Shown here: piece after piece, positions 7,626-16,534 of the stretch
How the letters are laid out: each line of letters begins with the position of its first letter
Numbering within the stretch: position 1 is the stretch's first letter
NCBI GenBank assembly: GCA_035415725.1
Contig: DAOOGN010000045.1
Span: forward strand, 1 to 31,949
Reading direction: 5' to 3'
Source: DSWT01 sp035415725
Lineage (GTDB): Bacteria; Chloroflexota; Anaerolineae; B4-G1; SLSP01
DNA: 31,949 nucleotides
Made by a program: the position numbers and the translations under genes
Notes under the pieces: generated by a model
The model's database searches: none
What the model was told of the DNA's origin: nothing
The model's input: only the letters and a program-made list of their open reading frames with translations

Positions 7626-8709
7626 TCATCTCTCCTTTGGGCCGCCCCCGTGATACGCCGAGCAAAAGTCCGGCGGCGGCCATGGTGACCATCATTTCCG
7701 ACCCCCCATAGCTGAAGAACGGCAGCGCCGTCCCGGTGAAGGGGACCAATCCGACCATGACTAGGACATTGAGCAGTGCCTCGGTGATAATCATCGTTGT
7801 GGCGCCGAAGGCGATCAGCGAGCCGAAGGGTTCCGCCGTTTCGAGCGCGATGCGGTATCCCCGGTAAGCCAACAAGCCGAACAAGGCAATGACCAGCAGG
7901 GCGCCCAGCAAGCCGGCCTCTTCCCCAATGACGGCAAAGATGCTGTCAGTATGTGGAAAGGGCAAATAACCCGACTTCAGCCGTCCGTTGCCGATACCCA
8001 CGCCGAGAATTCCCCCTTCGCCAATGGCGGTGATGGCTCTCTGCACATGATACGGCATTTGTGTCGGGTCGTGCAGTGACGCCAGGTACGCGATGAGTCG
8101 CGCGCGCGCATGGGGCAGTTGCCAGGCCATGAATCCAAAAGCCGCGCCGCCGGTCACAACTGACAAGAAAATCTGGATCGGGTCGCCTCCGGCGTAGAAG
8201 AACATCGCCAGGCCGGTCACTGCCAGCAATACGGCCGTGCTCAAGTCCGGTTGCAGCGCCACCATGCCGGCGACCACGCCGATGATTACGGCGAAGGGGA
8301 TCAGCCCGTAGCGCACATGGTTGAGCTGTTCCCCTTTGGATGATAGCCATGCCGCAATGTAGACCACCACGACCAGTCGCGCCAGGACCCCCGGCTGGAT
8401 CGATGCGCCGATAAGCGAGCGCTGCGCACCGAGGATCAGTTCACCCAGCAGCAGCACCAACAACAGCAAGATCAAGGTAACACCCATCAGCGGCAACGCC
8501 AGTTTCTGCCATAAGGTGTAGGGAAGCCAGGACATCACCAGCAAAATGCCGGCACCCAGCGCGATCCAGAGGATCTGCTTGTGCCAGAAACTTTCGCCCA
8601 CGAAGAACGTGGCGCTGTAGAGCATCAGCAGACCGTAGGCTAACAGGGCCAGCAGTGTGACCAGCAAAATCAGATCGACGGTATGCGCTTGTTTTTTACT
8701 TCCGCTCAT
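7537..8709 (-). CDS. ftsW: Lipid II polymerase FtsW (SEDS family)
   Basis: This is a polytopic SEDS glycosyltransferase of 390 aa with about ten membrane helices that polymerises lipid II at the septum with its partner PBP. Family features include GNGRLKSGYLPFPHTDSIFAVIGEEAG and, late in the protein, PFTGTALPFFSYGGSEM. The ATG at 8709 follows GGAGGAAAAGGG. RodA is the alternative, but the dcw context favours FtsW. The last 29 or so codons run into murG in another frame, giving an Arg/Pro-rich tail unlike the rest of the protein. This is either a genuine overlap or an indel near the end. Confidence 0.93.
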   Translation of the reverse strand: MSGSKKQAHTVDLILLVTLLALLAYGLLMLYSATFFVGESFWHKQILWIALGAGILLVMSWLPYTLWQKLALPLMGVTLILLLLVLLLGELILGAQRSLIGASIQPGVLARLVVVVYIAAWLSSKGEQLNHVRYGLIPFAVIIGVVAGMVALQPDLSTAVLLAVTGLAMFFYAGGDPIQIFLSVVTGGAAFGFMAWQLPHARARLIAYLASLHDPTQMPYHVQRAITAIGEGGILGVGIGNGRLKSGYLPFPHTDSIFAVIGEEAGLLGALLVIALFGLLAYRGYRIALETAEPFGSLIAFGATTMIITEALLNVLVMVGLVPFTGTALPFFSYGGSEMMVTMAAAGLLLGVSRGRPKGEMNAILDRWRRDGGPRVSGPRRSPGIASRRA

Positions 8710-8724
8710 CCCTTTTCCTCCACT

Positions 8725-10098
8725 TTATAAAGCCGCTACCCACTCCCGGAAGCGATCGCCGCGCGCGGCAAAGTCACGGAAGGCGTCGAAGCTGGTGCCG
8801 CCGGGCGAGAGCAGGACCACGTCGCCGGGCCGCGCGCGCCGGGCGGCTTCATGGACGGCATTCTCCAGCGTGCCGGCCGCTACCACTTCCTCAAGGACGA
8901 CGCGCTCTTGATCCGCGCCGGCCAGCGCGGTCTCGATGTGCCCGTGGATCAATGCTGCGGCCTCGCCGAAGAGGATGATCACGCGCACGCGCTGCACGGC
9001 AATCTGCGCGAATTCCTGCCAGGGCAAGTTCTTGTCACGCCCTCCGGCCAGCAGGATCAGCGGCTCGTCGAAGGCATGTAACGCTGCCAGCACCCGTTCG
9101 GGCGCGGTGGCGATAGAGTCGTTGACCCACAGTACGCCGTCCTTGCACCGGACGACTTCCAGACGGTGCTCGACACCGGTGAAGGTAGCGATGGCCCGGC
9201 GCATCGCTGCAGGGGGAGCGCCCGCCGCATCCGCCAGCGTGATCGCCGCCAGCGCATTCATCACGTTATGGTAGCCGCGCACGTGCAAGTCGCTGCGTTC
9301 GCAGACGGCGCTCTGTCGCCCTTGACGGCGCAAAACGAGGGTAGCGCCTTGTAAAAATGCCCCTTCGTCCACCTCGACCGTTCCGCTGAAGTAGCGAATC
9401 TGCGCCGGCGTCATCGTCGCCAGTCCCCGCGCACGGGGTTCATCGTAGCCCAGTACGGCGATGTCGTCCGCGTGTTGGTGTGTCACGATGTTGGCCTTCG
9501 CCGCGCTGTAAGCCTCCATCGTCTTGTGGCGGTCCAGGTGATTGGGCGTGATGTTGAGTACCCCGGCAATCGACGGGCTGACGTGCATCAGTTCCAACTG
9601 AAAGCTGGACAGTTCCATCACCACGCGGTCCGTGGGGCGGATGGACGCCAGGTCGCTGATGAGCGGGTTGCCGATGTTACCGCCCACCCACGTCGTGAAC
9701 CCTGCTTCCGTCAGCATCTTCCCTACCCATGTCGTCGTCGTCGTTTTCCCGGCCGATCCGGTGATGCCCACGATGGGCGCCGGACAGCGAATCATGAATT
9801 CCTGCGCGTCGTTGCTGAGCGGGATGCCGCGCCGCGCCGCTTCCTGGACGATAGGCAGATCGGTGGGCACGCCGCCGCTGGTACAGAAGAGATCGCACTC
9901 GTCGAGCAGGCTCAGCGGATGGCCGCCCAGGGCATAATGCAGCGGCAGGTCGCTCAATTCGTGCATGGCGTCTTGCAACGCGGCGGGTTCGTGCATGTCG
10001 GAAACGGTCACGCGCCATCCCTGGGCGGCGAAAAAACGCGCCAGCGCCTTGCCTTGTCGCGCCAGCCCCAGAATCACCACGGACGATTTCGCAGTCAT
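8725..10098 (-). CDS. murD: UDP-N-acetylmuramoylalanine--D-glutamate ligase
   Basis: MurD adds D-Glu to UDP-MurNAc-L-Ala. The product of about 457 aa has the N-terminal LGLARQGKALA nucleotide-sugar site, the P-loop GITGSAGKTTTT, NHLDRH in the central domain, and the C-terminal LLAGGRDKNL and LLSPGGTSFDAF typical of MurD. Two starts are possible: GTG at 10110, giving four more residues, or ATG at 10098. Neither has a clear Shine-Dalgarno, so the ATG is preferred. It lies about 28 bp after mraY. Confidence 0.96.
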   Translation of the reverse strand: MTAKSSVVILGLARQGKALARFFAAQGWRVTVSDMHEPAALQDAMHELSDLPLHYALGGHPLSLLDECDLFCTSGGVPTDLPIVQEAARRGIPLSNDAQEFMIRCPAPIVGITGSAGKTTTTTWVGKMLTEAGFTTWVGGNIGNPLISDLASIRPTDRVVMELSSFQLELMHVSPSIAGVLNITPNHLDRHKTMEAYSAAKANIVTHQHADDIAVLGYDEPRARGLATMTPAQIRYFSGTVEVDEGAFLQGATLVLRRQGRQSAVCERSDLHVRGYHNVMNALAAITLADAAGAPPAAMRRAIATFTGVEHRLEVVRCKDGVLWVNDSIATAPERVLAALHAFDEPLILLAGGRDKNLPWQEFAQIAVQRVRVIILFGEAAALIHGHIETALAGADQERVVLEEVVAAGTLENAVHEAARRARPGDVVLLSPGGTSFDAFRDFAARGDRFREWVAAL

Positions 10099-10126
10099 GT
10101 CAAAGTTCACTATGGGCCATTCGCCC

Positions 10127-11125
10127 TTAAATCAGCGCCAGAGCCACGCCCGCCATGGCTGCCAGGAGCTGGATCAGCCAAAATCGCTGTACCACCTGCG
10201 TCTCTGACCACCCCAACAGTTCAAAGTGATGGTGCAGCGGCGCCATTTTGAACACGCGCCGTCCTTCGCCGTATTTTTTCTTCGTGTACTTGAAATAACC
10301 GACCTGGATCACCACCGAAAGGGTAATGGCAACCGGCATCAACATAATGACGGGCAAAATGAGCCATTGACCGGTCATCAGCGCAACAACCCCCAGGGTC
10401 GATCCAAGTGCCAGCGAGCCGGTGTCACCCATCATCAGTTCGGCGGGATGGGCGTTGAACCACAGGAAGGCGAACGAGGCGCCGACGATGGTGAAGCAGA
10501 AGCGTTCCAGATAGATTTGTCCTTGCAAGTCGGCGATAACGGCGTAGGCGATGAAGGCGCTCGCCATAATGATCCCGGCCATTCCATCCAGCCCGTCGGT
10601 TAAATTAGCAGCGTTGGCCGAGCCGATGATGATGAACATCGCTATGGGAATGTAGAACAGGCCGATGTCGATCTTTTGCGGGACGCCGGGAATGGCGATG
10701 CTGTGCAAATCCAGGCCGAAATACAGCACCAGGGCCACGATCAGGGTGAACGCCAGCTCGATCTGCATTTTGAAGCGTGCGGTGAAACCCTCTCCGCGGC
10801 GCATGCCCTTCACGCCGGCCCAATCGTCGCACGCGCCGAGAACGGCATAGGCAATCATCACCCCTAGCGGCACCAAAATCGAGCGCCCCAAGACCGTGTT
10901 GCCGAGAAGATTGTAAACGTTCAATGCCAACGTGATCAGCATGACCGGCACGGTGATGAGGACGCCGCCCATGGTCGGCGTGCCCATCTTCGTGAAATGG
11001 CCGCTGGGGCCATCGATGCGAATACGTTTGCCGACGCCCCAACGTTTTAACAGGGCGATGTACGGGCCGCCCCAGAATACCACCATCAAGAACGAGATAC
11101 TGGCGAGGATGAGGGCAAAGCTCAC
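10127..11125 (-). CDS. mraY: Phospho-N-acetylmuramoyl-pentapeptide transferase
   Basis: MraY moves phospho-MurNAc-pentapeptide from UDP to undecaprenyl phosphate, making lipid I. This polytopic membrane protein of 332 aa shows KMGTPTMGG near the start, the catalytic Asp region NAANLTDGLDGMAG, the Mg-binding MGDTGSLALG, and the cytoplasmic PLHHHFELLGWSE motif. The start is GTG at 11125 behind AGGGAGGTT, overlapping the murF stop as GTGA. That 4-nt overlap indicates translational coupling. Confidence 0.97.
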   Translation of the reverse strand: MSFALILASISFLMVVFWGGPYIALLKRWGVGKRIRIDGPSGHFTKMGTPTMGGVLITVPVMLITLALNVYNLLGNTVLGRSILVPLGVMIAYAVLGACDDWAGVKGMRRGEGFTARFKMQIELAFTLIVALVLYFGLDLHSIAIPGVPQKIDIGLFYIPIAMFIIIGSANAANLTDGLDGMAGIIMASAFIAYAVIADLQGQIYLERFCFTIVGASFAFLWFNAHPAELMMGDTGSLALGSTLGVVALMTGQWLILPVIMLMPVAITLSVVIQVGYFKYTKKKYGEGRRVFKMAPLHHHFELLGWSETQVVQRFWLIQLLAAMAGVALALI

Positions 11126-12549
11126 ACAACCTCCCTGCTGATGGCGGCGACGATCTGCTCCATTTTCATTCCCCGCGATCCTTTCACCAGGATGATATCC
11201 TGCGGTTGAAGAATTTCACGCAGGACGGCGATGGCCGATTCGCTATCTTGGGTTTCGTGGATGTGACTGTGCGGCAGACCGCAGAGTTCGGCGCCCTGGG
11301 CGATATAGTGCGCCCGTTCGCCCATCGTGATCAGCTCGGCGACGATGCCGGCGGCGCGACAGCCCACTTTGAGATGGCCGGCCTCTTCGTAGTCGCCCAA
11401 TTCTAGCATATCCCCCAGCACTGCAATCTTCCGCCCTTCCATGTCTTGGAGCAGATTCAACGCCGCCAATGCCGACGCCGGACTGGAATTGTAAGTGTCG
11501 TCCAAAATCAACGAATCGTGCAGTCCCGGTACCGTCACCAGCCGCAATTGTGCTCCCGGCGCGCGCAGCCCCTCGACGATCTCCTGCCAGTCCAGCCCTT
11601 CGACCAATCCGGCTGCGGCAGCGCGGAGGACGGTGTGGGCGCTGTGCTGTCCCAGGAGGGGCACTTTGACGTAGACGTGATCTGGACCGTAGTGCAGGCG
11701 CAGGCGAATCCCTTCCAATCCCTGGCTTTCCACCTCGTCGGCCCACAGATCCGCTTGCGGCGCAAGTCCGTAGAAAAAGACCCGGGCCGACGTGTGTTCT
11801 GCCATTGCGCGCACGCGCTGGTCGTCGTAGTTGAGAATGGCGACGCCTTCCGGGGCCGGGGGCAGGATTTCGACCAATTCCTGTTTGCCTAAGGCGATGT
11901 TCTCGATGGTGCCGGCGCGTTCCAGATGCACCGCTTCCACGTTGGTGACGATGCCTACTTGCGGCTGCGCTATCTCGGCCAGGAAGCGAATGTCGCCGCG
12001 AACGTACATTCCCATTTCCAGTACGACGCGCTCGTGCGCGTCGCTGAGTTGCAACAGAGTGAGTGGTAGGCCGATCTCGTTGTTGTAAGAGCCGGTACTG
12101 CGCAAAACGTGGTAACGGCTCGCCAACACTTTGGTAACCACCTCTTTGGTCGTCGTCTTGCCGACGCTGCCCGTGATGCCGATGACGCGGGTGTTGAGTT
12201 GCCGCCGCCAGAAGCGCGCTGCGGTTTGTAACGCCTGGAGCGTGTTCGGCACGCGGATGAGCAGGGGCGTTTTCAGCGTTTCGTCCGCTGCGCTTTGCCC
12301 CAGGGTCAGGATGTTGGCCGGCACATCCACGTCGCGCTCGACGACGGCGGCCACGGCGCCGCGGGCAAAGGCGTCGCCCACGTAATCGTGACCGTCCACC
12401 GTCTCGCCTTTGAAGGCGAAGAAAACCGTGCCGGCTTCAGCAGCGCGCGAATCTAAGATAGGACGAACTGGCATCGCCATATTGTGTGGATGCCAGCCGC
12501 TCAAACCTTCGATGAGATAGGCTAATGTCAATTGCTTTTCCATAGTCAT
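11122..12549 (-). CDS. murF: UDP-MurNAc-tripeptide--D-Ala-D-Ala ligase
   Basis: MurF joins D-Ala-D-Ala (from Ddl) to the UDP-MurNAc-tripeptide. The 475-aa product has the substrate-binding N-terminal domain (DSRAAEAGTVFFAFKGETVDGHDY), the P-loop GITGSVGKTTTKE, the MGMYVRGDI metal/ATP segment, and DDTYNSSPASALAAL in the C-terminal half. The start ATG at 12549 lies 1 nt past the PBP stop with no strong ribosome-binding site of its own, so it is probably coupled. A second ATG lies two codons further in. MurE was not found in the window. Confidence 0.96.
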   Translation of the reverse strand: MTMEKQLTLAYLIEGLSGWHPHNMAMPVRPILDSRAAEAGTVFFAFKGETVDGHDYVGDAFARGAVAAVVERDVDVPANILTLGQSAADETLKTPLLIRVPNTLQALQTAARFWRRQLNTRVIGITGSVGKTTTKEVVTKVLASRYHVLRSTGSYNNEIGLPLTLLQLSDAHERVVLEMGMYVRGDIRFLAEIAQPQVGIVTNVEAVHLERAGTIENIALGKQELVEILPPAPEGVAILNYDDQRVRAMAEHTSARVFFYGLAPQADLWADEVESQGLEGIRLRLHYGPDHVYVKVPLLGQHSAHTVLRAAAAGLVEGLDWQEIVEGLRAPGAQLRLVTVPGLHDSLILDDTYNSSPASALAALNLLQDMEGRKIAVLGDMLELGDYEEAGHLKVGCRAAGIVAELITMGERAHYIAQGAELCGLPHSHIHETQDSESAIAVLREILQPQDIILVKGSRGMKMEQIVAAISREVV

Positions 12550-12550
12550 T

Positions 12551-14287
12551 TCATGGCCCGGCGCGCAAATTTGAAGGCGGGATGCCCAAAAGGGTGAAGA
12601 GCCGCGCCATAACTTCCTGGAAGACCGGCGCGGCGATCTGGGTGCCCCAACGCATACTCACAGGTACATCGGGACGATCTATTTTTACCACAATGACGAT
12701 CTGCGGGTCGGGGAGGGGGCCGAATCCTACATAAGATACGATGACCTGCTGCGGATCGTAGCCGCCTGTGGTGGGGATTTGAGCCGTACCCGACTTTCCC
12801 GCAACGCGGTAGCCGGGTACCTGCGCGGCCTTGGCGGTGGTTTCGACACTACGCGCCATCAATTCCGCAACCAACCGCGCCGTCTCCGCCGAGATCGGTT
12901 GCCCCAACTCGTTGGAGGGAATGGACACCGTTCGCCCATCCGGATAGCGCCGCTCGGCGACGATATGCGGCTGCATCATTACGCCGTCGTTGGCAATGGC
13001 AGATACCGCCGTCGCCAGTTGCAGCGGCGTCACGGCAATGCCCTGGCCGAAGGGGTTCGTCGCCAGATAGCTGTCGGACCAATCCCAGTCGGTGGGCAGG
13101 TGGACGAGGCCACTCGCTTCTCCGGTGACTTCGATGCCGGTGGTTTGCCCGAAGCCGAAGGCGCGGATGTATTGGTAGAAGAGTTCTGCGCCCATGACCT
13201 GGGTGGACAGCGTCGCTGCCCCCACGTTGAGGGAGTTATCCAGGATGCCTTGTAAGTCCTGCCGGCCGTAGGCGGTCCCGCTCGAGTTGCGAATCACCAC
13301 GCCGCCGTACTCCAGTTGCCCGGTGTCGTTGTAGGACCAGTTCAAGTCCACGCGGCCTGAGTCCAGGGCCGCCGCCACACTGACGACTTTGAGCACCGAT
13401 CCCGGTTCATAAGCGATACTCACCGCCGGATCGGTAAAAAGCGTATCCTGACCGTTTTGGGTGTACTCAGGATAGCGGTAGGGTTCGTAATGGGGACGGC
13501 TGGCGACAGCGAGGATGGCGCCGGTGTGCGGATCCATCACCAGGATGGTGCCGCCGGTGGCTTTGTATTCCACCATGGCCTGATCGAGCACGCCTTCGAC
13601 ATAGGCCTGGATCGTGCGGTCGAGGGTCAGGCACAGATCGGTGCCCGGGTAGGGGATGAGGTTACCCTCCATCAACTCATCGGGCATAGGGCTGGTATCG
13701 CTGCTCACCGCGCCGACGCGCGCGATCTGCTCGCCGCGTAGAAAACGCAGTTGAAACGCCTGAACGCCGTATCCCATACCCTCCGCATTGACGAATCCCA
13801 GGGTGTGTGAAGCCAGCGACCCTTCGGCGTAATAACGTTCCCACGCGGGGGACAGCGTGATCCAGCCCCAGTTCAGCGCCTGGATTTTCCGGGCCGATTC
13901 TGACGGGATATGACGGGTGAGAGGACGCCAGATCAACTCCTGTGTATCCTCCGGCGCCGTCAACGTCTGGCGCAGTTCTTCTTCAGGGAGATTCAACAGC
14001 GGCGCCAGCACGGCAGCGGCCATCTGCGTGTCGGTGATCATGTTGATTTCGGCGCCCACATCGTAGACGGGCATATTCCCCACCAACAAGTCGCCGTTGC
14101 GGTCCATAATCACACCCCATGGGGATTCGGGAAGAGCATACTGACGCTGAACCAGAGCTTCAGCTTCGGTCTGATACTGGCTGTGTTCGAGAATCTGCAG
14201 ACGCACTAACTGCCCCATGATGGGCAGCAGGGCAGCAATCAATACAACTGTGATCAGGCGCAAGCGCGCCTCAGGACCGCGCAACAT
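12551..14287 (-). CDS. ftsI: FtsI-type class B penicillin-binding protein
   Basis: This membrane-anchored D,D-transpeptidase cross-links septal peptidoglycan. The 578-aa product has one N-terminal membrane helix (residues 10-28), a PBP dimerisation domain, and a transpeptidase domain with all three active-site motifs: S297-V-L-K300, S352-L-N354 and K498-S-G-T501. The motif GTAQIP after KSG is typical of the family. There is no PASTA domain at the C-terminus, unlike SpoVD/Pbp2x proteins. It follows the FtsL-like gene by 1 nt and precedes murF by 1 nt. Confidence 0.95.
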   Translation of the reverse strand: MLRGPEARLRLITVVLIAALLPIMGQLVRLQILEHSQYQTEAEALVQRQYALPESPWGVIMDRNGDLLVGNMPVYDVGAEINMITDTQMAAAVLAPLLNLPEEELRQTLTAPEDTQELIWRPLTRHIPSESARKIQALNWGWITLSPAWERYYAEGSLASHTLGFVNAEGMGYGVQAFQLRFLRGEQIARVGAVSSDTSPMPDELMEGNLIPYPGTDLCLTLDRTIQAYVEGVLDQAMVEYKATGGTILVMDPHTGAILAVASRPHYEPYRYPEYTQNGQDTLFTDPAVSIAYEPGSVLKVVSVAAALDSGRVDLNWSYNDTGQLEYGGVVIRNSSGTAYGRQDLQGILDNSLNVGAATLSTQVMGAELFYQYIRAFGFGQTTGIEVTGEASGLVHLPTDWDWSDSYLATNPFGQGIAVTPLQLATAVSAIANDGVMMQPHIVAERRYPDGRTVSIPSNELGQPISAETARLVAELMARSVETTAKAAQVPGYRVAGKSGTAQIPTTGGYDPQQVIVSYVGFGPLPDPQIVIVVKIDRPDVPVSMRWGTQIAAPVFQEVMARLFTLLGIPPSNLRAGP

Positions 14288-14288
14288 C

Positions 14289-14615
14289 TCAAGGTACTCC
14301 CGGATAGAGATAGTCGATGGTCTCGGCCGGCTGGTAGTCCAGAGCGACCGAGCGTTCCTGCAATACGGGAATGGAGCTTAGGCGGGCGATCTCCGTCTTC
14401 AAAGCCTCATTATCCCGCTGTGCCGCGACGATTTGGTGTTCCATGTCCCACACCTGGCGGGCGGTATGAACGTTAGAGGCTACCAACGTCAGATACGTCG
14501 CCGCCAACAGACTGGTCGTGATCACCACGCCGAGCAAGAGTTTGGCGACGAGGCGTTGAGCCTTTTCCTGCCGTCGTAGAACGCCATGGGTCTTTTTCTG
14601 CCAGACAACGCTCAT
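14289..14615 (-). CDS. ftsL: FtsL-like divisome protein
   Basis: This 108-aa bitopic protein has a basic N-terminus (KKTHGVLRRQEKAQR), one membrane helix at about residues 27-50, then a coiled-coil-like stretch (VWDMEHQIVAAQRDNEALKTEIARL) and a short tail. FtsL/DivIC proteins share this layout but little sequence, so the call depends on topology and on the position between rsmH and ftsI. The start at 14615 is chosen for the GAGGACTTTT upstream; the open frame begins four codons earlier inside the end of rsmH. It would act in the FtsQ-FtsL-FtsB-type complex that activates FtsW/FtsI. Confidence 0.82.
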   Translation of the reverse strand: MSVVWQKKTHGVLRRQEKAQRLVAKLLLGVVITTSLLAATYLTLVASNVHTARQVWDMEHQIVAAQRDNEALKTEIARLSSIPVLQERSVALDYQPAETIDYLYPGVP

Positions 14616-14623
14616 AAAAGTCC

Positions 14624-15679
14624 TCAACTTTCGGTTGTCAGTGGTCGGTTGTGCCGTGATGAGCGTGATGGCTCGCTGAAAGCTGACGGCTGATCGCTGA
14701 CTGCTACCGGCAATACTTTTTCCGCCACCCGCAGTTTGGCGCTACGACTGCGTGGATTTGCTGCTATCTCGGTCGCAGAGGGGACCACGGGTTTGCGCGT
14801 TAAGATACGTAATGTCGGCTCGCGCCCGCAGGTGCAAACCGGCGCTTCGGGTGGACAGATACATCCACGTTCTTCCTGTTTCAGGAAGTGTTTGACGATA
14901 CGATCTTCCAGCGAATGAAAAGTGATGATCGCCAACCGGCCACCGGGATGCAACGCCGTCACTGCCTGGGGCAGTGCCTGCTCCAGTGTCTCCAACTCGT
15001 GGTTGACGGCGAGGCGCAGAGCTTGAAAAGTACGTGTGGCGGGATGAATTCTGTCCTGGGGGGATCGTCCTATCGCTGCCACAATGACTTCTGCCAGATG
15101 CGCGGTGCTGCGAAGCGGGCGTGCGGCGATAATGGCTTGCGCGATGCGTCGGCTGTGCGGCTCTTCACCGTAACGTCGCAGTAGATCGATCAATTCCGCC
15201 TCCGGTAATCCGTTGACGAGATCGGCAGCCGTTGGCCCGTCACTGCCCGGATCGAAGCGCATGTCCAGCGGGCCATCGGCGCGAAAGGCGAAACCGCGTT
15301 GGGGATCGTCCACCTGCCACGAAGAGAACCCCAAGTCAAAGAGCACGCCGTCCAACGCGGGCATGCCAACACTGCGTAAAACTTCACCTAAGCGGGCATA
15401 GGAGCTGTGGACAATGTGCACCCGCGCGCCGAAGCATTGCAAACGTGTTGCGGCACGCGCCACTGCCTCCGGATCGCGGTCCAGACCCACAAGTCGCCCC
15501 TGGGGAGCTGCCGCTTCCAGAATGGCGACCGCATGGCCGCCGCCGCCTACCGTCGCGTCACAATACCATCCCCCGGATTTAACGTTCAGCCCTTCCAGAA
15601 CTTCATGCAGCAGTACCGGTATGTGGCCGGCGCTCTGGCCTGCCGGGTGCTGCTGTGTTAAATCTGCAAGTTCTCCCAC
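14624..15679 (-). CDS. rsmH: 16S rRNA (cytosine(1402)-N(4))-methyltransferase
   Basis: RsmH (MraW) methylates N4 of C1402 in 16S rRNA using SAM. The 351-aa product shows HIPVLLHEVLEGL at the start, the SAM-binding CDATVGGGGHA, DGVLFDLGFSSWQVDDP..GFAF, and HPATRTFQALRLAVNHEL and IITFHSLEDRIVK in the C-terminal half. A Cys-rich CICPPEAPVCTCG follows, as in many bacterial homologues. The start is GTG at 15679, overlapping mraZ by 22 nt. The last 25-30 residues (after RVAEKV) are encoded by repeat-like DNA and have no counterpart expected in the family. Confidence 0.96.
   Translation of the reverse strand: MGELADLTQQHPAGQSAGHIPVLLHEVLEGLNVKSGGWYCDATVGGGGHAVAILEAAAPQGRLVGLDRDPEAVARAATRLQCFGARVHIVHSSYARLGEVLRSVGMPALDGVLFDLGFSSWQVDDPQRGFAFRADGPLDMRFDPGSDGPTAADLVNGLPEAELIDLLRRYGEEPHSRRIAQAIIAARPLRSTAHLAEVIVAAIGRSPQDRIHPATRTFQALRLAVNHELETLEQALPQAVTALHPGGRLAIITFHSLEDRIVKHFLKQEERGCICPPEAPVCTCGREPTLRILTRKPVVPSATEIAANPRSRSAKLRVAEKVLPVAVSDQPSAFSEPSRSSRHNRPLTTES
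14640..14705. repeat. Repeat-like DNA forming the rsmH C-terminus
   Basis: The stretch is built of short recurring words (GCTGA, TGATCGCTGA, GTCAG, GGTCGGTTG) typical of low-complexity intergenic filler. It encodes the non-conserved Ser/Arg-rich tail of RsmH. No second full copy was found in the window, so the repeat call rests on internal recurrence only. Confidence 0.4.
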
Positions 15680-16095
15680 AGCGCCGGATCCTCGTCCATC
15701 AGTTCCATTTGACGAGCGTTAGCCTCTTCCCATCGCTGCGGCGACCACAGTTCGAGAAAGCGATCTAACCCCACGATGACGACTTCGGCGTTCAGGTCCA
15801 CTCCGGCATACTCTCGCAGGCGGTCGGGTAGCAGGACCCGCCCTTGACGATCCAATGTGGCGTTCATGGCATCGGCAAAGAAGATGCGTCGCAGGGCGCG
15901 CCCCCGCGGATCGGTGATGGGCAGCGCGTTGACCTTTTGGGCGATTTCTTCCCATACGGTGAGAGGATAAATCGTCAGACAGTGGTCCAGACCACGGGTG
16001 ACAACCGCGGCTCCGGTGAATTCTTCACGGAACCGTGCGGGGATGGTCAGTCGTCCTTTGCCGTCCAGCGTATACGTATATTGTCCTAAGAACAT
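15658..16095 (-). CDS. mraZ: Transcriptional regulator MraZ
   Basis: MraZ is an AbrB-like (SpoVT/AbrB fold) ring-forming DNA-binding protein and represses the dcw operon in several bacteria. The 145-aa product begins MFLGQYTYTLDGKGRLTIPARFREEF, the first swapped-hairpin domain. The second begins near ADAMNATLDRQGRVLLPDRLREYAGVD. The start ATG at 16095 is set by this conserved N-terminus; an in-frame extension to 16176 would run through the operator DNA. It is the first gene of the cluster, and four TGGGN boxes lie in its leader. Confidence 0.96.
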   Translation of the reverse strand: MFLGQYTYTLDGKGRLTIPARFREEFTGAAVVTRGLDHCLTIYPLTVWEEIAQKVNALPITDPRGRALRRIFFADAMNATLDRQGRVLLPDRLREYAGVDLNAEVVIVGLDRFLELWSPQRWEEANARQMELMDEDPALWENLQI

Positions 16096-16150
16096 GGCCC
16101 TTGTTTTCTCCACTGCTGAGATTAAAATAGCCTTATAGGGAGGGGGATAA

Positions 16151-16185
16151 TGCCATTTTTCCCCATTTCCCCCCACAATTACCCA
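16151..16185 (-). promoter_or_regulatory. MraZ operator: four boxes at 10-bp spacing
   Basis: Read on the minus strand, the boxes are TGGGT (16185-16181), TGGGG (16175-16171), TGGGG (16165-16161) and TGGCA (16155-16151), each separated by exactly 5 nt. This matches the TGGGN-N5 repeats known to bind MraZ at mraZ promoters. The array starts immediately after the -10 element, so occupancy should block the dcw promoter. Confidence 0.85.
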
Positions 16186-16187
16186 CT

Positions 16188-16216
16188 ATTATACAATACA
16201 ATCCCAAATAATACAA
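16188..16216 (-). promoter_or_regulatory. Promoter of the dcw operon
   Basis: On the minus strand there is a perfect -10 TATAAT (16193-16188), with TTGTAT (16216-16211) 17 bp upstream as a weak -35. The predicted transcript start near 16181 falls inside the first MraZ box. It is about 90 nt upstream of the mraZ ATG. Confidence 0.7.
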
Positions 16217-16292
16217 GAGGGAAATCCCAAATTTTCATAACAAAATCCGTTAAGGTTTGGGATAAAATTGTTATGTATTAGTAACACTCTCG

Positions 16293-16315
16293 AGACGGCG
16301 TCGACACTGCCGTCT
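16293..16315. repeat. Perfect 7-bp stem hairpin
   Basis: AGACGGC (16293-16299) pairs with GCCGTCT (16309-16315) across a 9-nt loop containing GTCGAC. No T-run follows on either strand, so it is not a typical terminator. Its function is unknown. Confidence 0.5.
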
Positions 16316-16388
16316 GGATAGTTAGCGCCAGGCTGAGCCGTGACGAGATTGGACAGATTATGGCCGTGAGCAGTATAGACACTCTATA

Positions 16389-16417
16389 TAGACAATTCTC
16401 CGGGTTTGCGGTATGAT
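16389..16417 (+). promoter_or_regulatory. Plus-strand promoter for nurA group
   Basis: TAGACA (16389-16394) and TATGAT (16412-16417) are 17 bp apart, each one base from consensus. The -35 lies in the second of two TATAGACA words 13 bp apart. The nurA start is about 240 nt downstream, with two repeat elements in between. Confidence 0.55.
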
Positions 16418-16453
16418 AGGAACACCAAACAAGCTCTGGATTGATGCGGAATG

Positions 16454-16507
16454 GTAACTATTCAGCCGTCCTTGCCAGGTGGCGAACGGGACTTGGGGGA
16501 TGGGGCA
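16454..16507 (-). repeat. Dispersed 54-bp repeat, copy 2 (inverted)
   Basis: The reverse complement of this stretch matches copy 1 (1-52) nearly base for base, including CGTTCGCCACCTGGCAA and the terminal CTGAATAGTTAC. It differs by a 2-bp length change near the TGCCC end. It lies in the presumed 5' leader of nurA. Confidence 0.85.
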
Positions 16508-16534
16508 TTATGGAAAAACGGCCTTAGTTTTTTG

